A DNA stretch of 64,000 nucleotides from NCBI RefSeq assembly GCF_024701375.2, contig NZ_CP113910.1, positions 3,410,001-3,474,000 on the forward strand, written 5' to 3'. The position numbers and the translations under genes were made by a program. Position 1 is the first letter of the stretch; every line of letters starts with the position of its first letter. The notes below the pieces were generated by a model. That model searched no databases, had not been told where the DNA came from, and was given only the letters and a program-made list of their open reading frames with translations. This stretch comes from Streptomyces sp. KMM 9044 (lineage in GTDB: Bacteria; Actinomycetota; Actinomycetes; Streptomycetales; Streptomycetaceae). Below, in pieces: positions 53,697 through 62,812 of the stretch.

Positions 53697-54293
53697 ATGT
53701 CGGCGACCTTGTACCCGACCCTGCCGCACCCCGAGCCCGTCGCAGCCCCGGCCGCGCGCCTCACCCTGAAGACCGACGGCACGTCCCGTGGGCTCCTGGA
53801 CGGCGCCTGGTGGCCCCGCTCCCGGGACCTGCTGAGCGAACTGCCCTCGCTGACCGACGTGTTGGACCCCTTGTGGGGCCGCATCACCCGCATCGCCGTC
53901 AACCCGACGTACTGGCCGGTCGTCCCCCGCAGGGTTCCCGTGCACGGCCACCTCGTCAAGGTCGGCTGGTTCACCCGGGAAATCGACCCGCACAAGCTGC
54001 TGCTGCTCTCCTACCGCACCGGACGCTGGGACCTGCTGGTCGTCCCGCCCGAGACCGGAGCGGAGTCGGCGGCCCGGCTGATGGCTGCCGCGTCCGACTA
54101 CGACGGCCCGCCCCTGACCGCGAGCGAGCTCATCGCCGCGGAGGAGGCCCGGCACGGCGTTCCCGCGACCGACGGGTCATTGGACCCTGACGAGTCGTGG
54201 GAGGACGAGGGCGGCGCCTCCGCGACGCCCGCGGCCGTTCCGGAACGGACTGGTCCGCCCGGTGGGGCCAGTCGTCTGATCATCGGTATGTGA
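53697..54293 (+). CDS. DUF5994 family protein
   Basis: 198 aa from ATG 53697. It shares the SRGLLDGAWWPRSRDLLSEL signature with the gene at 51940, then ITRIAVNPTYWP and LLLLSYRTGRWDLLVVPP. A hairpin CCGGGCCGC/GCGGCCCGG lies in its leader at 53657-53681. The C-terminal tail is longer and acidic. Function is unknown. Confidence 0.8.
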   Translation: MSATLYPTLPHPEPVAAPAARLTLKTDGTSRGLLDGAWWPRSRDLLSELPSLTDVLDPLWGRITRIAVNPTYWPVVPRRVPVHGHLVKVGWFTREIDPHKLLLLSYRTGRWDLLVVPPETGAESAARLMAAASDYDGPPLTASELIAAEEARHGVPATDGSLDPDESWEDEGGASATPAAVPERTGPPGGASRLIIGM

Positions 54294-54294
54294 G

Positions 54295-54579
54295 GTGGCC
54301 GCCGTGAACGCCCTCCTGACCGTCTCCGTCGTCGTGGTCCTCGTCGCGGTGGGGGCGTACGTGATCCACCGGCTCAACATCCAGCACGCCGACAGGATCG
54401 CCGTGCACCGGTACAGCACCGCCCGGCCCGGCCGCCTCGGTCACGGCCGCGGCGTACCGCAGTCCCCGTGGGGACCGGACCGGTCCGAGTCGCCGGCCGG
54501 CGGCAACCGACGGGACCCCCGCGACGGGAGTCGAGGCCGCTTCCCGTCGCGCCGCCGCCGTACCACTCACCCCAGGTGA
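54295..54579 (+). CDS. Small membrane protein
   Basis: 94 aa from GTG 54295, directly after the DUF5994 stop; GTG 54304 is an alternative. One N-terminal transmembrane helix (NALLTVSVVVVLVAVGAYVI) is followed by an Arg/Pro-rich cytoplasmic tail. No family recognised. Confidence 0.55.
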   Translation: MAAVNALLTVSVVVVLVAVGAYVIHRLNIQHADRIAVHRYSTARPGRLGHGRGVPQSPWGPDRSESPAGGNRRDPRDGSRGRFPSRRRRTTHPR

Positions 54580-54631
54580 ACAGCCGGTTTCCACCCCTGT
54601 GCCATCGACTGCGCGAGGAACGGCCGACCCC

Positions 54632-55057
54632 ATGAAGCGAGGCGTCATGACCCTTCCGCGGCTGAACGTCCACCGGCACGACCGGGGGACGCGGGCGCTG
54701 ATCACCCTGTCCGGTGAGATAGACCTCGAATCCGCGCCGTTGGCGCGCACGTCCCTGGAAGGGTGCCTGCGGGACGGCATCCGCACCATCGACGTCGACC
54801 TCGCCTCCGTCACCTTCTGCGACTGCAGTGGACTCAACGCGTTCCTCCACGCCGCGCGGCAGACCACCGTGGCCGGTGGGACCTTCCAGCTGCACCACCC
54901 GCCGACGACGCTGACCCGGATCATCGACCTCGCCGGTTGCGGGTTCCTGCTCCTCGGCCTTCCGCTCGACCACCCGCCACCGCCTCTCGACGGCCCCCCG
55001 GCCGCGCCGCACCGGTCCGTCCCGCTTGCGCGTGTTCCGTCGGTCGATGCTCCATGA
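54632..55057 (+). CDS. STAS-domain anti-sigma factor antagonist
   Basis: 141 aa from ATG 54632; ATG 54647 is also possible. The STAS fold has RALITLSGEIDLESAPLAR and the phospho-acceptor loop FCDCSGLNAFLHAAR (Ser near residue 80). It ends with a Pro-rich tail after LLLGLPLD. Such proteins release sigma factors by binding RsbW-type kinases when unphosphorylated. No kinase gene is next to it. Confidence 0.85.
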   Translation: MKRGVMTLPRLNVHRHDRGTRALITLSGEIDLESAPLARTSLEGCLRDGIRTIDVDLASVTFCDCSGLNAFLHAARQTTVAGGTFQLHHPPTTLTRIIDLAGCGFLLLGLPLDHPPPPLDGPPAAPHRSVPLARVPSVDAP

Positions 55058-55102
55058 CGGCCGAACCCGGGCGGGGACAGTCACGGAGGCCGGGAACGGC
55101 GA

Positions 55103-55148
55103 GTCGTCCGTCTCGGCGGTCGCCATGGCGACCGCCGAGACGGACGAC
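55103..55148. terminator. 46-bp perfect palindrome
   Basis: The sequence from GTCGTCCGTCTCGGC at 55103 through to 55148 is identical to its own reverse complement, giving a 22-bp stem with a 2-nt centre (CCATGG). It lies 45 bp after the STAS gene and before the convergent methyltransferase pseudogene, so it probably terminates in both directions. Confidence 0.8.
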
Positions 55149-55212
55149 AACCTGAGGGACACGGCCTCGGGGTCCCGGTACGCGGCGACGGCTCCTGAAG
55201 GCTCGGCGTGGT

Positions 55213-55920
55213 TCAGTTCGCGCGGCGGGCGGCCCAGACGGTGCGTTCGGTGCGGACCATGAGGTCGGTGCGGCGCAGGATGCTGTGGGGGCCGGTGATG
55301 TCGAGGAGCTGGTCGAGAGCGGTGAGGTCCTCGGAGGAGAGCGCTTCGGCCGCGGCACTGCGGACGCGTTGCAGGGGGGCCAGGGCGTAGCGGCCGATCG
55401 CCTCGGTGCGGGAGCCCTCGGTGCGAGAGCCCTCGATGTTCACCGCGAGGGTGCGTTCACCTTCGAGGGTGAATCCGGCCGCGGTGAGCATCGGCCCCCA
55501 GTCGGCACCGCGGTGGGGCACGTGTTCGGCGTGGGAGTGCCCGGTCGCGGCGTGGCAGCGGTCCTCCGGGCCGGGCCGGGCCGGTTCCCGGGTGCGCTTT
55601 CGGGCAGGAAGCGAGGGGGCCGGCCAGCTCGACGACGGCGAACAGACCGCCGGGCGCGAGCACGTCGCGGACGGCGCGCAGGGCGTGGCCGGGGTCGGCC
55701 ATGTGGTGCATCGAGGCGGAGGCCCCTACGAGAGCGGGTGTGCCGAGGTGGGGCCAGCCGGCGGCGTCGAGGTCGGCCTGCACGGTGCGCACGCGCTCCT
55801 GCACTCCCCCGGCGCGCGCCCTCTCCCGCAGACGGTGAAGGTGTTCGGCCGAGGAGTCGACGGCGGTGACGTGTGCTTCGGGGAAGCGGTCGCCGTCATG
55901 GGCGTGCTGTTCGTCCACAT
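55213..55920 (-). pseudogene. SAM methyltransferase, truncated and frameshifted
   Basis: Reading leftward: EAHVTAVDSSAEHLHRLRER (motif II region), TPALVGASASMHHMADPGHA, VLAPGGLFAVVELAG. One or more frameshifts at ~55580-55620 then lead to HVPHRGADWGPMLTAAGFTL and the C-terminus ending WAARRAN. Upstream, the glycine-rich SAM-binding motif I and the N-terminus are missing, replaced by a His/Gly-rich stretch that is not protein-like. It cannot encode a working enzyme. Confidence 0.7.
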
Positions 55921-56130
55921 CGCGCTGCGCGGACCGAAGAGCCCCACCACCCCCACACCCACACTCGCCCCCGCGCCCACGCCCACACCCGTGGCCGCAG
56001 CCGTGGCCGCGCCGGACGAGGCGGGGGCCGCCGGGGTCGTCGACGCCCGATGACCGCGGCAAGGGTCGGATGACGCCACGCCGGTTCCGGGACCTCCTCC
56101 TGCGGCACAGTGCGCCGCACCCCCTCCCGC

Positions 56131-56164
56131 CGGACCTCATCGGACCTCATCGGACCTCATCGGA
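56131..56164. repeat. 10-bp tandem repeat, 3.4 copies
   Basis: CGGACCTCAT repeated from 56131, ending CGGA. It lies between the methyltransferase pseudogene and terC. Confidence 0.75.
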
Positions 56165-56287
56165 TCCCGCTCGGCCCCACCGGGCCCTCGTCCTCGAGGG
56201 CCCGGTCTGCTGCCGGCCCGGATCCCGCTCCGGCGGAGGCCGTGGGTGGACGTGCCGAGGGAACGTGCACGCATCCTCCGGCGTGGA

Positions 56288-57382
56288 TCAACCTGCCGGT
56301 CGAGGCGGCTCCTTCCCGTCCCGGTCCCTCTCGGTGGGTGCGTCTGCGTCCGGGCCGGGTTTCCCGGTGGTGGCCGACTCCGGTGGCGAGGCCGTCTCCT
56401 CGTCCCCGTCCGCGTCCGGAACGGTGGGCACCGGGTGGGGCGGAGGGGGCCGGAGCAGGCTGAGGGCCACGGAACCGGCCAGGATGACGACGATGACCGC
56501 GAGGCTGACCGGTGAGGGGATCTCGGGGACGCTGGTGCTGATCGTCTTGTGGGCCGCCTGGAGGACGAGCTTGACGCCGATGAAGGCGAGGATGATCGCG
56601 AGGCCCCTGCTCAGGTAGTGGAACCGGTCCAAGAGCCCTGAGAGCAGGAAGTAGAGGGCCCGCAGACCGAGAATGGCGAACGCGTTGCTGGTGTAGACGA
56701 TGAAGGCGTCGTCACTGACGGCGAGAACGGCGGGAACACTGTCCACGGCGAAGATCAGGTCGGCCGCCTCGATGGCGGCCACCACCGCCAGGAGCGGGGT
56801 GGCCACGCGTTTGCCGGCTTCCTTGACGAAGAACTTCGTGCCGGCGTACTCGTCGCGGACCGGCATGATCTTGCGGAGCAGCCGTACGGCGAAGCTTTTG
56901 CCCGGGTCGAAGCTCTCCTCCTCGCCCTTGAGGAGCTTGTAGGCGCTGTAGAAGAGGACGGCGGCGAAGGCGAAGAGCACGACGGTGAAGCGGCTGACCA
57001 CGGCGACGCCGAGGGTGAGGAAGATCCCGCGGAAGATCAGGGCGCCCATGACACCGAAGAACAGCACACGGTGCTGGTAGGCGCGAGGCACCTTGAAGTA
57101 CGCGAAGATCACGGCGAAGACGAAGAGGTTGTCGACCGACAGGCTCTTCTCCAGGAGCCACGCGGTGGTGTACTCCGTGCCCGCCGTCGTACCGAGAACC
57201 AGGAAGACGACCACACCGAAGGTCAGGGCGAGGCCCACCCACAGGGCGCTCCAGGCGCCGGCCTCCTTGAAGCCGATGACGTGCGCGGTGCGATGGGCCA
57301 GCAGGTCCACCACCAGCGACACCACCACGGTCGCGGCGAACGCCAGCCACAGCCAAAGCGGGACATCAAGCACACCAGTCAC
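56288..57382 (-). CDS. TerC family integral membrane protein
   Basis: 364 aa from ATG 57382. It has nine or so transmembrane helices. The TerC signature acidic residues are in EKSLSVDNLFVFAVIF near residues 78-93 and AIEAADLIFAVDSVPAVLAV near residues 203-222. The C-terminal ~50 residues are a Pro/Asp/Glu-rich tail. TerC/Alx proteins export Mn2+ and are linked to tellurite resistance and metalation of secreted enzymes. No other ter genes are adjacent. Confidence 0.92.
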   Translation of the reverse strand: MTGVLDVPLWLWLAFAATVVVSLVVDLLAHRTAHVIGFKEAGAWSALWVGLALTFGVVVFLVLGTTAGTEYTTAWLLEKSLSVDNLFVFAVIFAYFKVPRAYQHRVLFFGVMGALIFRGIFLTLGVAVVSRFTVVLFAFAAVLFYSAYKLLKGEEESFDPGKSFAVRLLRKIMPVRDEYAGTKFFVKEAGKRVATPLLAVVAAIEAADLIFAVDSVPAVLAVSDDAFIVYTSNAFAILGLRALYFLLSGLLDRFHYLSRGLAIILAFIGVKLVLQAAHKTISTSVPEIPSPVSLAVIVVILAGSVALSLLRPPPPHPVPTVPDADGDEETASPPESATTGKPGPDADAPTERDRDGKEPPRPAG

Positions 57383-57534
57383 CCCTCAACGGCCCACGCC
57401 GACGTACGGGGCCCGTTTACCGCATTCTGCGCCCATTCGTGCGCTCAGGCGATCCAGGAGACAGGACCGGGGCGCTCTCCCGACCCTCGCGGACGAATGG
57501 ACGGTCTCCATCACCGACCTCGCCGACCTCTGTG

Positions 57535-58137
57535 GTGCCTGGTTCGTCGCAGACCGAGGACTACGCACATGCCGTTCTCGGTCTGGACGCCCTGTCGGAC
57601 GGCGAAGAGCAGTTGGAAGAGCGTGTGCCAGCCCGTATGGGACGGCAGGAAAGGCTGAGTCCACCCGGCAGTCCGGAGCTGTACGTGATCCTGGATGAAG
57701 CAGTACCGAGACGCCCGATCGGCGGCTACACCGTGATGCGGAGGCAACTGGCGCGACCTCTCGACGCGACAGCACAACGTCGCGTCACCGTGCAGGTCCT
57801 GCCGTTTGATCAAGGCGGACCCGAGGCAACGGGCGGCTCGCTGACAATTCTGACTCTGCCGGACGGCTCGGAAGTCGCCTGCACAGAGGGTTCGGACTAC
57901 GGCCAACTCGTCGAGGAACCGATCAACGTCACTCGCTGCAAGGTGATCTCCGATCGGTCACGGGCCGCAGCCCTGCCCCCGCTCATGTCGCTCGACATGA
58001 TCCGGTTCACGATGGAGGGCAATTACCGTGGCTCGGCCGACCTCGCCGAGGCCTGTGCCCTCGCCACCGAGATCGGCTCCCTCCTCGATGCCGCCTGTGC
58101 CGAGGCAGGCATCGAGAACGGGCAGGGCACCGCGTGA
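57535..58137 (+). pseudogene. XRE-DUF5753 regulator lacking its HTH
   Basis: From 57535 the frame matches DUF5753 (VPGSSQTEDYAHAVLG, EERVPARMGRQERL, LYVILDEAVPRRPIGG, VTVQVLPFDQGG). The N-terminal helix-turn-helix (about 90 residues) is absent, with no related sequence upstream to terC. VPGSSQTEDY replaces the usual VPGLLQTEDY. A GTG at 57535 could start a truncated protein. The last ~60 residues depart from the family. Confidence 0.6.
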
Positions 58138-58423
58138 GCGACGGGAAGGAACGGCGCTGGGAGTACGGCCCCGATGCCGAGCACGTGATCTTCGGGCTTC
58201 CCGGCATGTCGTCGGCGAAGTCGAGTGCCTGGCCGACGAGCTGGTCACCCTCGCCACAGCCGGTGGAGACGTCACCGACATCGGGAGCGGGCCCAGTCAC
58301 GGAGGGCCCGGCGGTCTGCGCCGCATCCCGTTGCCCGCCGACGGGTGGCTCTCCGCTCTTCCCCTGCCCCGGACGAAACTCATCGCGGTGGTCCGGGTCG
58401 TGCCGCCGTTCACCGATGCCTGA
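58134..58423 (+). pseudogene. Small frameshifted gene coupled to the DUF5753 fragment
   Basis: GTG 58134 overlaps the preceding stop (GTGA) and encodes VSDGKERRWEYGPDAEHVIF before the frame degenerates near 58205. Another frame then gives a protein-like stretch, VVGEVECLADELVTLATAGG, and a clean end (LIAVVRVVPPFTDA) at 58423. One frameshift would join the two. It resembles small hypothetical proteins that accompany XRE regulators. Confidence 0.55.
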
Positions 58424-58480
58424 GCCGGACGGCGAGGAGGCCACGTACCGTTCGCAGGCCGTTCGGTCACTGGGGGGGGT

Positions 58481-59041
58481 TCAAGCAGCACGGTTGGTGT
58501 GCATGCCGCGTTCTTCCAGTGCTGTTTTCAGGCTGCGCAGTGCGTAGTAGACGCGGGACTTCACCGTGCCCTGGGGGACGCCGAGGGCGACGGCCGCCTG
58601 TTGGGTGGTGCGGTCGGCGAAGAAGGTGGCCTCCAGGACCTCGCGGTGCGCGGGGGTCAGGGCCTGGAGTGCGTCGTGCAGGACGATGGACGACAGCATC
58701 CGTTCGATGTCGTCGGCCTCCGCGCCCAGTTCGGTCAGCCAGGTCGCGCCGCCTATCTCCAGCGGGCGGGCCATCTTCGTACGGTGTGCGTCGATCACGA
58801 TGTTCCGGGCGACGCGGAACATCCAGGGGCGGACGGCCATCCCCTCGCTGTCCGCCAGGTTCTGCTTGTTCCAGCAGCGCAGCAGCGTCTCCTGGATGAC
58901 GTCCTCCGTGCGGTGGGTGTCTCCGCCCAGCATGCGCAGCACGTACGCGTAGAGGGCGGGGCCGTGTTCCAGGTAGAGGTCCCTGAGGGCCCGTTCCTCG
59001 GTGGACACCGCGCTTGCCGAACCGATCACCGTCACGTTCAT
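58481..59041 (-). CDS. ECF-family RNA polymerase sigma factor
   Basis: 186 aa from ATG 59041. Region 2: LRDLYLEHGPALYAYVLRML, DVIQETLLRCWN, RPWMFRVARNIVIDAHR. Region 4: LQALTPAHREVLEATFFADR and the HTH GVPQGTVKSRVYYALRSLK. No anti-sigma gene follows; the 3' side is only 57 bp from the pseudogene. The 5' leader (59042-59230) may carry its own promoter. Confidence 0.93.
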   Translation of the reverse strand: MNVTVIGSASAVSTEERALRDLYLEHGPALYAYVLRMLGGDTHRTEDVIQETLLRCWNKQNLADSEGMAVRPWMFRVARNIVIDAHRTKMARPLEIGGATWLTELGAEADDIERMLSSIVLHDALQALTPAHREVLEATFFADRTTQQAAVALGVPQGTVKSRVYYALRSLKTALEERGMHTNRAA

Positions 59042-59230
59042 GGTGTGCTCCTGCTCCTTGGGGTGGCCGGTCCCGGTCGTGGGGATGGGAACCGGTGCCT
59101 CCGGGGAAGGGAGTGTTCCTAGGGGTGTTCCACGTTCGTTTGACGTTCGATTTACGACTCGTTCAACGCCTGTAGGGCCACCCCGTGGGACGGGGGGCCT
59201 GAGCGGTGGGGCGGCGGGTCGGTTCCCAGG

Positions 59231-60151
59231 TCAGACGTAGGTCGACAGGGCCTCCATCTGGGTGCGGACCTGGTGGGCCAGCTGCTCGTCCGCGGCGGAG
59301 AGGCAGCCACTGCTGTGCAGCCTGCTCCACATGTGCAGCAGTTCGTTCCCGTGGATCTCCGCCGCCCTGTCGTCCTCCAGTCGCTGCCACGCAGCCGCCG
59401 CCCTCGCCACCGCCGCCGGCGCCTGCGGGTCACCGGCCCCGCACAGGATGCGGGCCGCCGACAGGGCCAGCACCGTGGCCTCCCGGTGGTCCCCGCGCAG
59501 GTGCGCCAGGTACGCCTCCATCGCCCGTGCCTCCAGCGCGTCCGGGTGCTCCGTGCCCGCCGAACTCGTCAGACGCTCGCGCAGGGCGGTCGCCTCGGCC
59601 GACGCCTCCGCCAGCCGGCCCGTGGTCGCCAGCGCGTTGATGCGCGTGATCTGCTCCGCCAGCTCCGTCGGGAGTGAGCGGGACGGAGGGGGAGGAGGTG
59701 GTGCCGGGGCAGGGGGCGGTGCCGGGGCTGGAGCGGGGGCGGGGGCGGGGGCAGGGGGTGCCGTCGCGGCAGCTCGGGCCCGGGCGACCGCCAGGGCTAT
59801 GGCGGAGACAGGCGCAGGCGCGGAGACGGAAGTGGAAGCAGAGACAGGCGCAGGCGCAGGCGCGGAGACAGAGGTGGAAGCGGGGAAAGGCGGCGGCTCA
59901 GGGGCCCGGTGCGCGGGGTCCGTCGGGTCGAGGACCCGGCTGGAGCCGTCGGGGGACACCTCCAGGACGAAGTGGGACTCGCCCGGAACGTCGTTCACCG
60001 TCGCCCCGACCGCCGCCGCGCGCTGCTCCGCGTACTGCTGCAACCGGTCCAGTACGGCCTCGTGCACGGACTGGCCCGGCGCGGGCACCAGAGGCTCTCC
60101 GTTGATCTCGGCGAGCCCCTCGCCCGAGATCCGCACCTCGAAGTGGGCCAT
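59231..60151 (-). CDS. Hypothetical protein with Pro/Ala-rich linker
   Basis: 306 aa from ATG 60151. An N-terminal ~75-residue domain (MAHFEVRISGEGLAEINGEP, ESHFVLEVSPDGSSRVLDP) is joined by a long Ala/Pro/Ser linker (residues ~80-160) to a C-terminal helical-repeat domain (EQITRINALATTGRLAEAS, RGDHREATVLALSAARILC). The same pairing occurs beside secretion-like loci in Streptomyces. It starts 26 bp after the transglycosylase gene, so the two are co-transcribed. Confidence 0.65.
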   Translation of the reverse strand: MAHFEVRISGEGLAEINGEPLVPAPGQSVHEAVLDRLQQYAEQRAAAVGATVNDVPGESHFVLEVSPDGSSRVLDPTDPAHRAPEPPPFPASTSVSAPAPAPVSASTSVSAPAPVSAIALAVARARAAATAPPAPAPAPAPAPAPPPAPAPPPPPPSRSLPTELAEQITRINALATTGRLAEASAEATALRERLTSSAGTEHPDALEARAMEAYLAHLRGDHREATVLALSAARILCGAGDPQAPAAVARAAAAWQRLEDDRAAEIHGNELLHMWSRLHSSGCLSAADEQLAHQVRTQMEALSTYV

Positions 60152-60177
60152 GGCTGCTGTCCTCCTCCTCGTTGTTC

Positions 60178-61026
60178 TCATTCGGCGGGGGTGGTGGACG
60201 GGGAAGGCGACGGGGAAGCGGAGGGCGAGCCCGTCGGGTCCGGGTCCATGCCCGGGGTGACGCCCGGGGTGGAGCCGGCGGGCGGGGCGGCCACGCCCTC
60301 GTACTTGGCGAACTGGGCGCGGATGGCGAGGACGTAGCCCTGGGCCTCGTTCGTCTGCGGCACCCCCTTGGCCGCGCGGACGGCGTCCGTCCCCACGTGG
60401 TAGCCGGCCAGAGCAAGGTCCAGGACGCTGCCGGTGGCCTCGTTCGCGTCGATCATCTGCTGGGCCTCTTCGGCGAGATCGCACAGGTAACGGCCCTGCG
60501 CCATGATCGAGTCCTCCGCGTCCAGCGCCGAGGTCTCGTCGTTGTCGTCGTCGTCCTCGCCGTACTCGTCGAAGATCTCGGGCGGCAGCTGCGAGATGCC
60601 CTCCTCACCGTTCTCGCCGACGAGCGTCTCGTTGAAGCCGGACTCCCTCTCGATCTGGGAGGCGATGACGATCGGGCCGATCGCGTCGCACAGTTCGCCG
60701 GCCTCCTCGATCGGTTCCGCCAGGTCCCCGGGCACCGTCGAGGTGTCCAGCTCGCCCAGGCCGTCGCCGTTGAAGATGGCGATCACCTCGTCCACGTCGT
60801 CCTCACTGGCGGATCCTCCGTCGCCGCCACCACCCGAGAACAGCAGGATCAGCGCGATGAGCGGGGCCAGCAGCACCCCGAACCCGCCGATGATGATGAT
60901 GACGACCAGGGCACCGAGCAGGGCGAGCGGCGACAGCAGGCAGCCGCAGCCGGTGCCTGCGGCGATGGTGTTCCTGACGGCGGTGGAGGTTCCGCCCTCC
61001 CCGCTCTCTCCCGTGCCCGCGCTCAT
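60178..61026 (-). CDS. Lytic transglycosylase-like membrane protein
   Basis: 282 aa from ATG 61026. A transmembrane segment (residues ~25-65, GALVVIIIIGGFGVLLAPLI) is followed by an SLT-like domain with IASQIERESGFNETLVGENG (the catalytic Glu region) near residues 123-142 and GISQLPPEIFDEYG. The C-terminus is Pro/Ser-rich. It probably opens peptidoglycan for the secretion-like apparatus encoded divergently at 61197-64000. Confidence 0.78.
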   Translation of the reverse strand: MSAGTGESGEGGTSTAVRNTIAAGTGCGCLLSPLALLGALVVIIIIGGFGVLLAPLIALILLFSGGGGDGGSASEDDVDEVIAIFNGDGLGELDTSTVPGDLAEPIEEAGELCDAIGPIVIASQIERESGFNETLVGENGEEGISQLPPEIFDEYGEDDDDNDETSALDAEDSIMAQGRYLCDLAEEAQQMIDANEATGSVLDLALAGYHVGTDAVRAAKGVPQTNEAQGYVLAIRAQFAKYEGVAAPPAGSTPGVTPGMDPDPTGSPSASPSPSPSTTPAE

Positions 61027-61196
61027 GCCTGCCCGCCTTCTTCCTCTCGCCTTGAACCGCGACGGCCGAACGGCCCGTTGTGCTGTCGACGGGCTCGAAA
61101 GATCCAAACGGGCCCCGGCGCGAATAAGTTCAAACCCGTGGAAATCAGATGAGCCAGAGCAGCCGAAGCACGAGCGGAGAAGGGGGCGGGACGCAC

Positions 61197-62105
61197 ATGG
61201 GCACTCCTCCGGCGACGCCGTCGGGCCCGCAGTCGTGGGTACGAGGGCCGAAACCCGCACGGCCGACGGCCCCGGCCGCCGCACCGCCCGCCACGGACGG
61301 CGGAGCCTCCGGTGCGGGTCAGGCTCCGGTCCCCGGGGCGGCTGCGGGCCCGGGGAGTCCGGGTACCGGACCGGCGACGGGGTACGGTGCGGGTACGGCG
61401 GTCCAGCCCGGGACACCGGGTCAGCACCCTCAGCCGGGACAGCACATCCCGCCGGGGCCACGCCCTCAGCCGGGACCACACGCACCGGCGGGAACGGCCG
61501 TGCACCCGGCACCTGTTCCGGCTCCCGCCCCGGCGTCCCCCGCACCTGCCGCCGCCCCGGCCCGGACGTCCCGCCCCTCCTCCCCCGCCCCCCGCAAGAG
61601 GGCCCCCGCCCCCGACGGCGAGCCCTCCTGGGGTGAGCCCAAACGGCGGGCGCCCGTGCGCGGGAAGTCGCGGGACGAGATCGGGTGGGTCAAGGCGCAC
61701 GGCGGAGCCGGTGCCTCCTCGCTCGCCGACGCTCTCGGCGGGGTCGACGTGGGGGCCCGCTGGCCGGAGCCCGCGCGGGGCGAACCGCGCCGGGTCATGC
61801 TGGTCGGCCGGACCAGCGCACGTGGACTGCGTTCCGTGTCACAGGCGTTGGGTGCGCTGAAGGACGGAAAGGCCCCCCAGGGGATCGACCTGCTGGGTGT
61901 CGTCCTCGTCGCCGACGCCCCCGGACGGCTCCCGCTCAGCCTGCTGCGCCGCATCCGGGTCGTCCGCTCGGTCACCCACGTGCACCGGGTGCCGTGGATC
62001 CCGGCCTGGCGCGTGGGCGGTCAGCCCACGTACCTGCCCCGACAACTCAGCGCGCTCGCCGACCTGGTGGGCCCCGGAACCGACGGCGAGAGAACCGTTT
62101 CATGA
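61197..62105 (+). CDS. DUF6668-like protein of the secretion/conjugation locus
   Basis: 302 aa from ATG 61197, preceded by GGGGGCGGG; ATG 61149 would add 16 residues. The N-terminal ~130 residues are Pro/Ala/Gly-rich and disordered. The C-terminal half (IGWVKAHGGAGASSLADALG, RVMLVGRTSARGLRSVSQAL, VVLVADAPGRLP) has a ParA/MinD-like pattern with a Walker-A-like GGAGASSLA. The stop overlaps the next ORF (ATGA). Confidence 0.7.
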   Translation: MGTPPATPSGPQSWVRGPKPARPTAPAAAPPATDGGASGAGQAPVPGAAAGPGSPGTGPATGYGAGTAVQPGTPGQHPQPGQHIPPGPRPQPGPHAPAGTAVHPAPVPAPAPASPAPAAAPARTSRPSSPAPRKRAPAPDGEPSWGEPKRRAPVRGKSRDEIGWVKAHGGAGASSLADALGGVDVGARWPEPARGEPRRVMLVGRTSARGLRSVSQALGALKDGKAPQGIDLLGVVLVADAPGRLPLSLLRRIRVVRSVTHVHRVPWIPAWRVGGQPTYLPRQLSALADLVGPGTDGERTVS

Positions 62106-62392
62106 CCTCCTCCATCAGCCACCTCGCCCTCCCCCTCGGGGAGCGGCTGGCCGGCTACACCCCGACCTCCGACGCGGACACCATTCTCGGCATCCTCTCC
62201 TGGTGCGTCTCGGCCGCGGGGGTCTTCGGGATGATCGCCATCGGCCTGCAGATGGCGCTGCAGTTGCGCCGCGGCGAAATGGGAGAGGGCGCCACGTACT
62301 TCCGCGGGGGCTTCTACGTCGTCCTCGGCTGCCTGCTCGCCACCACGGCCGGACCGCTCGTCTCGTTCCTGGGGGACCTGTCCCTCTTCTGA
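62102..62392 (+). CDS. Small two-helix membrane protein
   Basis: 96 aa from ATG 62102, coupled to the upstream gene by ATGA. Two transmembrane helices: ILGILSWCVSAAGVFGMIAI and YVVLGCLLATTAGPLVSFL. Its size and layout recall VirB2/pilin-like proteins of type IV secretion-like systems. It has the same layout as the protein at 62505. Confidence 0.7.
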   Translation: MTSSISHLALPLGERLAGYTPTSDADTILGILSWCVSAAGVFGMIAIGLQMALQLRRGEMGEGATYFRGGFYVVLGCLLATTAGPLVSFLGDLSLF

Positions 62393-62504
62393 GGATCGCG
62401 CACCTCTTCGGTACCCCTTGTCCCAGTCCTCTGGGCAGCATCCCGTTCACATCTCGCGTCCACCGCTCGTCCCGTGGCGCCGACCGACCTCTCGGAGACT
62501 CTCC

Positions 62505-62789
62505 ATGTCCCTGTTCCTCGAAGCCACCGCCGTACTCGCCGCCGGCGTGCCCCAGCCGGTGAGCAACGCGCCCGGCGAGTTGACCACCAAGGTCACCACC
62601 GTGCTCGGTATAGCGGCCTGGGCCGGGACCGCCGCCGGCGTCGCCGGGGTGCTGATCACCGGCACGATGATGGCCGTCTCCCTCAAGCGCGGTGAGGGTT
62701 CGGAGCACATGAGCCGCCTCGGCATGGTGATCGGCGGCTGTGTCCTGGTCGCCACCGCGGGTCCGCTGGTCCAGTTCGTCTTCAACTGA
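62505..62789 (+). CDS. Small two-helix membrane protein (second copy)
   Basis: 94 aa from ATG 62505. Helices: VLGIAAWAGTAAGVAGVLIT and MVIGGCVLVATAGPLVQFVF. The central basic loop (SLKRGEGSEHMSRLG) matches that of the preceding gene (LRRGEMGEGATYFRG), so the two look like a tandem duplication. Confidence 0.7.
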   Translation: MSLFLEATAVLAAGVPQPVSNAPGELTTKVTTVLGIAAWAGTAAGVAGVLITGTMMAVSLKRGEGSEHMSRLGMVIGGCVLVATAGPLVQFVFN

Positions 62790-62812
62790 GTCCGCGGACG
62801 GGAACGGTCGGG

